Positions 58,890 through 64,000 of a DNA stretch of 64,000 nt are shown one piece after another. Each line of letters starts with the position of its first letter. Position 1 is the first letter of the stretch. The position numbers were made by a program, and so were the translations under genes. The stretch lies in contig JAIVFH010000027.1 of NCBI GenBank assembly GCA_025765595.1, positions 248,001 to 312,000 of the forward strand, read 5' to 3'. This DNA is from Obelidium mucronatum (taxonomy: Eukaryota; Chytridiomycota; Chytridiomycetes; Chytridiales; Chytriomycetaceae). A model generated the notes under the pieces. It was given only the letters and a program-made list of their open reading frames with translations, was not told where the DNA came from and made no database searches.

Positions 58890-59215
58890 GTTATTTGAAT
58901 TCGCATTTGTTTTTCATCAACACTCTATCGCTTTTTTTTTTATTCTTTTCTCCGTCTTTTTTTTTTTAAAAAAGGTGGGAGCCGCGCACCTGTATTTTCT
59001 TCAATTTTTGGGTTTGGGGTGGGACTTGTCCTCGTTTTCTTCCTTCCTTTTTTTTTCCATTTTGCTACTGCTATAATTGGGGACTATCTGATAATAGAAT
59101 TCTATAGCAATTGTTATTCTTCGCCAATCTTCGATAATTACTGAACAAGGGGACTACACAAGGCATATTACACCGTGTTTACTTCTCATAGCATACACTC
59201 CTTTTAACTATTAGC
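58890..59215. other. Intergenic between convergent genes
   Basis: About 325 bp holding the 3' ends of the desaturase and the fungalysin. T-rich tracts on both sides; no ORF or RNA gene seen. Confidence 0.6.
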
Positions 59216-61653
59216 TCAGCAGCTGCCCCACTTCCCCCAAGTCAAGCTCTGTCCATTGTAATAGGCGCATTGGTACAAAACTTTGTTTGAACATTGAGAT
59301 GCCCCAAAGCTTGTGCATGCGGTTCCATCTGGTGATCCACCGCTGGCAGTGGTAGTGACCACCTTTGTAGTAGTTGTTGTCGCCACTTTAGAGGTAGTAG
59401 TGGTGGTGGTGGTCGTTGTTGGTTTGGTGATAGTGGTTGTAGTAGTGGTAGTTGCAGGCGTTTTAGTGACTGTTGTGATACTGGTTGGTGACGCAGTAGT
59501 AGCAGCGGATTTAGTTGTAGTAGTCGTGGTAGTGGTAGTGCTTGGCTTCGCTGTGGTTGTGACAACGACACCATTGCAAGCATCCGCTGGAACAGCAAAA
59601 CTGTCGGCCTGAGGCCCAGCAGCGCCAGCTCCCATACCTCTTTTCGCAAAACCTTTCCAGACATCACAGCGGTACTTTCCTCCGAAAAGTGAGGCTTCCG
59701 CTGCAATGATAGCATCTCGCGCTTGCAAAAACGTGGGGTTGCAGGGCTGCATTTTGAGTCCAGTCACGAGAAGTTTGAGGAAGTCGGTGTTTCCATATCC
59801 AGAATTCGCAGAAGAAACAATCTTGATTGGATCAGTGATACCAGAGCGGTCATTCATGTTCCACATGACCTCGCTAGAAAAAAATTAAGTCAGCAAAAGG
59901 ATCGCGAAAATGTAAGTTGGATTATGTTACTCACTAAAGAATTGCAGCCCAGACTTGTCCAATTTTGTGTGCACCTTGAGTGTAGAATCCCCAAACATTG
60001 GAATATGTGTATGGGTTCGTGGACATACTTGTGGAGTATGGATAGTCTCTGATTCCATTCGCTTTGTTCGAGGCCCATGCAGCAAGCATCCAGTTGGAGG
60101 ATCTTGTCGCTGACGGCTGAGTTGAAAGCACAAAAGCAACTGTGTCAGACCATCCTTCGGCAAGCCCGTTTTGCTCTGTTCCCTTCAGGCAGTTATTGTC
60201 ACGGGCACCGCCAGTTAGTCTATCGGAGAGTCCGTGGGCCATTTCATGAACCTAAGAAAGTTTGGTTTTAACTTTTAAAAGTAGGGAAAAACAGATTCAG
60301 GGCTCACTCACAATAACACTGTTGTCCAAAGCTCCGTCACGGCGAGGATTGGTGCTGGTGAACATTCCCACATTCATTCTTCCTGGAGTTCCATCAGGGC
60401 CACTACCAAAACTAGCATTGTTGTCCATTCCAATTCCAGACTGTTGGGTTACTGCATTGACTTGATCTCCTCCATCACGTTGGAAGTTTCCAGCCGCTGG
60501 TGTGAAACCATAGTTGAAAAATATATCGTGTGCCATATTGGCAGTGTAGAACATTTGAGTGAGGCCAACAGTGGCGGCGTTAGGATCTGCTGGATCTTTG
60601 CTGGGGTCAAAAGCCGCCGTGAAAGAATAACTGGAGGACGAGGGCCTTGTTGACTGAACGGCAGAAGTAGCATCGACATTATTTCCGCTTAAGTAAGTTG
60701 AACTGTGCCAGCCGTTTGGAGACGCGCTAGAATCGGCAGGGCTGGATACTACGGCCATTCCCCTGGAGGGATCGTTGCTTCCAATCGGAACCACGTTGTA
60801 GGTACCCGCACTAGCCCGGCGCTCTACATTCACTTCTTGGGATGCGTTGCCGTCTTTTCTTCTTATTGCAGAATGAGCGGTGAGTGGAATATCCATAGAG
60901 ACATCACGCATCCAGTTATTCTTGGCTACAATACGACCTGTACCTGAATGCACAAAAACATTAACCCAGATGGTATCGGTTTGAATCTGCAGATCCCAGA
61001 CATGCAAGAGCTGAGACTCCGTCTGGTAGTACTTTTGGGATGCCTTGATGGGAGCCGATGCGAAGCTGGCACCAGCAATCGCGTATTCGCTTCCAGACTG
61101 AGTTACAATGAGTTTTTCGGAAAAGTCATATCCCTGAGAGGCCGCAAAAGAAGAGATGGCACTTTCCACGGGAATCAACTTCCCGCTACGCTTGCTCAAT
61201 GGAACAGTTTCTTTCAGCACGCTTGGAGGTACCAAACTGTTGTGGACTATGGCGGAACCGTCAGGCAGAAAATTCAAACTGGATACAGCATTTACGATTT
61301 CAAGCCCCTCATACTTTTGGACAGTGTAAACATGGTGGATTGATTCAGATGAGTGCCTATCATAATATTTTACTTTATGAACGAAATTTAGAGAGGTTGA
61401 GTAGTTCATCATACGAGTGTGAGACGGCAACATCTGCGCTGAGAGAAGCAAAGTGATCGACCGCAAGGGCACGGGCGTTTGCAAGAGTTGATTCTACCCG
61501 AGCGTTTCCACTGAAACCAGCAGGAGGGTGAAGAACACTTGTAACAGCCATGGGCTGGTAATATTCGGACGATGGCTGGACTGGGGCGGCAATTGCTTGA
61601 AGGAGCATAGACCCAATAGACAGAAGCTCAAGGAAGCCGGCAGGCGAGAGCAT
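59216..61653 (-). CDS. Fungalysin (M36 metallopeptidase) with Thr-rich linker and chitin-binding-like tail
   Basis: At least four exons from ATG 61653. The signal peptide is FLELLSIGSMLLQAIAAP. A propeptide (FTP-like) follows, with VYTVQKYEGLEIVNAVSSLN and SQLLHVWDLQIQTD. The protease domain has TQMFYTANMAHDIFFNYGF, the zinc site VHEMAHGLSDRLTGG, and GLAEGWSDTVAF supplying the third ligand. A Thr-rich linker of about 80 residues leads to a short Cys-rich end, CTSFGASQCSNKVLYQCAYY, resembling a CBM19 chitin-binding module. M36 enzymes are secreted endopeptidases. One extra T near 61384 shifts the frame between LSKF and VHKVKYYD. Confidence 0.9.
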
Positions 61654-61907
61654 TTGTCAAAAGAAGGATTTCTGTCGGGGTTTCTCAATCTCTCATCCTG
61701 CTTTTAACCTGTTTTATTTCGCCTCAACACGTGACTGCCTGCATGATATTCAAAAAATGCTTCGAAAAAGAGGTGCCACCCACCTGACCAACGCCTGATC
61801 ATTAAAAGTTCGGGAACCCAAGTCCCGAGAATGGTACAGCTACTCCAATTGTAAAGAAGCGATGTTCTTGCATAGCAAAATAAATGTATTTATACAATAT
61901 TTTCAAA

Positions 61908-62716
61908 ATGACACCAAACGATTTGACTGCCATCTATCTTGGCACAACAGCTGTGCTCGTGTCCCTGTCGATCGTCGATCGCACAAAACCCATCCAATCT
62001 CTCAATCTGAACACCGCCGAGAAGGGCTCCTCTGACAAACTCGATTCATTCCTAGTTCGGTTCTATTCAAAGAATCAGCGCATCCAACGCGCTCTAGCAA
62101 CTTGCGTTATTGCATCTGGTCTTTTGCAAATGTTTGACGTGTTGATCGGGCGTCCCGAATTGTTTCAACAGGTAAAACGCGTAGTAAAGATGGTTATTCC
62201 TCAATAACAAACTTCTAGCCATGGTCCACCGCTCAACGACGCGCCGCATTTCTCGCGTACGGATCTATTCTACTGCGACTGTGGAGTATGGGAACACTGA
62301 ACAATGATTTTACATTCACCGTCACGGCTCCTCCCAGCAAAAAGCTGTGCACTACAGGGCCCTACGAAATGCTCATGCATCCTGGATATGTGGGTGTGAT
62401 TGGATGGTCTTTCTTTCAATGCGCGTGGTTGTTTGATGAAAAAGCACCTTATGTTGAAATCATCACACGTGGAATTCAAACTATGGTGAAGTACAAGGCA
62501 AATCCGCTTATACTTTTAGTATCTTTGGAGCTGGATAAGCTGTTTGATCTTGTATGGGTTTGTTTCACAGTGGCGCTGGTCTTGACAACTGCTTTGTTGC
62601 CACCAGGGATAATTCGCCGTATCAAGAGAGAAGAGGAGGAGCTTAAACTTGCTTTTGGAAAAGATTTTGAAGAATATCGCGCAAAAAGATGGCGCCTTAT
62701 TCCATTCATTTATTAA
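61908..62716 (+). CDS. ICMT/PEMT-family membrane methyltransferase
   Basis: Two exons, 61908-62171 and 62219-62716, encode 253 residues. The C-terminal half has the isoprenylcysteine-carboxyl-methyltransferase layout: LLRLWSMGTLNNDFTFTV, the SAM-binding TTGPYEMLMHPGYVG, further hydrophobic segments and the terminal REEEELKLAFGKDFEEYRAK followed by RWRLIPFIY. Family members methylate prenylated C-terminal cysteines at the ER or, in bacteria, other substrates; the substrate here is not certain. The first exon adds a membrane segment and a linker. The stop is 21 bp from the convergent gene. Confidence 0.82.
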
Positions 62717-62737
62717 GTTACAAAATTATAAACATTA

Positions 62738-64000
62738 TTATCCACTTGAATGTGAACTTGTGAGTTGACGACTACCAAAGAAGTCATTTTCTGACGACGA
62801 AGAGTGTAAATCAGAATTATCCTCATCATCTTCGTTCGCGTGTTTTCGCTCTGATGCTTGACTCATATCATCTTGCGATGGGCTCAATGTGGGTGCAGTT
62901 CTGTCAGCAGACATTAAGAACATCATGAATATGAATACAATGTACAAATCCTCTTTACCTTGGAGATACAGTACTAACTGGGCTTACTATTTCATCGAAC
63001 GGTCTCGGCCCTGATCCTTTCAAAGGAGTTCGGAATTGTGTTTGAGACGATCTTGGATCCCAAATCAAAGTTCTGGGGTCTGGCAGAAGACTCCTCGACG
63101 AACCCGTTGTGGAACTCCCAGTACCCGATGTTTGCTGGGAAAGAGCCGAGCTTGTACTGGTTATACTAGGCCGTGTCGTCGTCGTAGATACACTTGGTCT
63201 TGAGGAATTCCCAGTCGTTGAAACACTGGGACGCGATGTTGATGACGGCGCAACTGATGAACTTGGTCGCGAAGATGTGGGCCCGGTCGACAAACTGAGA
63301 TAACTTGGACGACTCGATGTCGCTGTAGAGGTTTTGTGGCTTTCGTTAGAAGAGCTGGTTGTTTTTGACGATCGGGTATCAGTGGTTGTCCCTGTCTCAT
63401 CTGATTGAGACAAAGCAGAGACTTCATCTGAGCGGAGATCACTCTCGCTTTGATTGCTTTCACTCTTGTTTGACAACGAAGATTCGTTTTCCTTGGCTTC
63501 TGAAGATTTGTGTTTGGAGGACGTAGTTGATGATCCAGTATCTGTTGCATTGTTTTCTGACGAAGTGGTGGTGGTTGTGGAACTTTTTGATGAACTATTT
63601 GATGAGCTCTTTGATTCAGTTGTCTTTGTGGATGCTGAACTTTGATTTTTTGAATCACTTGTTTCACTTTTTGATTGGGAGATCTTTTTGACAGAAGACA
63701 AGCTGCTGCCCGACTCGTCAGAAGAACTTAAAATAGAGTCCTTTCGAATAGAAGATTCCGATAGATGGCTCAATTGGCTCAACACTTCGCGGGCATCATA
63801 GTTGCTAGAACCACTACCAGATTTCGAAGATTTACTTGAGGAAGAAAATTTACTCACACCTTCCGACGAAAAGCTATTGTGTTCAATAGTAGACAGAGAG
63901 TGCAATAGCTCCATCGCTTCCTCTTGAGTGGATGACACTCCCCGATTCTCCTTTCCAGACCCAACACTCTCGTGGGATCCGACACTCTGTCTTCGGGCAC
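62738..64000 (-). CDS. Ser/Thr-rich low-complexity protein (5' end beyond the window)
   Basis: Two exons are visible; the upstream one runs off the right edge and ends near 62960, and the last ends at 62738. The frame continues past 64000 without a start. The protein is dominated by Ser, Thr, Lys and Glu, with repeats of the SSRPSVST type (for example TSRPSVSTTGNSSRPSVSTT). The end of exon 1 is more ordered (LLPDPRTLIWDPRSSQTQFR and GPRPFDEIVSPVS). The last exon is acidic. No domain is recognised; probably a disordered regulatory or wall-associated protein. Confidence 0.7.

Overview
The window is nuclear DNA of a flagellated, early-diverging fungus, most likely a chytrid. Genes carry many short GT-AG introns (about 50-100 bases). 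Housekeeping genes are eukaryotic (eIF5B, RPB9, RPA12, NOP10, gamma-tubulin complex GCP3, LAMTOR3). Fungal traits are SNO/PdxT and RIB1-type GTP cyclohydrolase II, a fungalysin and Kin4-like kinases. A CCDC113/CFAP263 axonemal protein implies zoospores. The lineage is inferred from gene content, not from a database search.

Layout. 0-18 kb is a gene-dense housekeeping block: ankyrin protein, CACUL1-like protein, NOP10, small-molecule kinase and GNAT genes, a probable two-gene IS630/Tc1-like transposon (about 5.02-7.48 kb), RPB9, RING-CH ligase/CCDC113, PdxT/eIF5B, RPA12. 17.4-22.7 kb holds LAMTOR3, GCP3 and a Nudix hydrolase. 22.7-26.9 kb is a tandem array of five secreted six-cysteine proteins, with a sixth copy at 46.5 kb. 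27.1-32.1 kb holds two tandem Kin4-like kinases. 32.2-50.2 kb is dominated by four copies of a large multi-pass membrane protein family that I do not recognise. Between them lie a thioredoxin-like membrane protein, a membrane-tethered bacterial-type solute-binding protein and two GTP cyclohydrolase II paralogues. 50.5-64 kb carries a DUF3712-like membrane protein, a dual-specificity phosphatase with a long disordered tail, an F-box protein, a plant-type fatty-acid desaturase, a fungalysin with a chitin-binding-like tail, an ICMT-like methyltransferase and the end of a Ser/Thr-rich protein.

Three patterns cut across the annotation. (1) Several conserved genes need the removal of single duplicated bases (nearly all +1) to read through, in clusters, while neighbouring genes are intact; residual assembly insertions are the simplest explanation. 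(2) Several divergent gene pairs have start codons only 14-55 bp apart. (3) Seven very GC-rich blocks coincide with first exons and usually stop at or near the first intron.

The strongest candidates for undescribed biology are the six-cysteine secreted family with its fixed module-boundary intron, the four-copy membrane protein family, and the two-ORF transposon.
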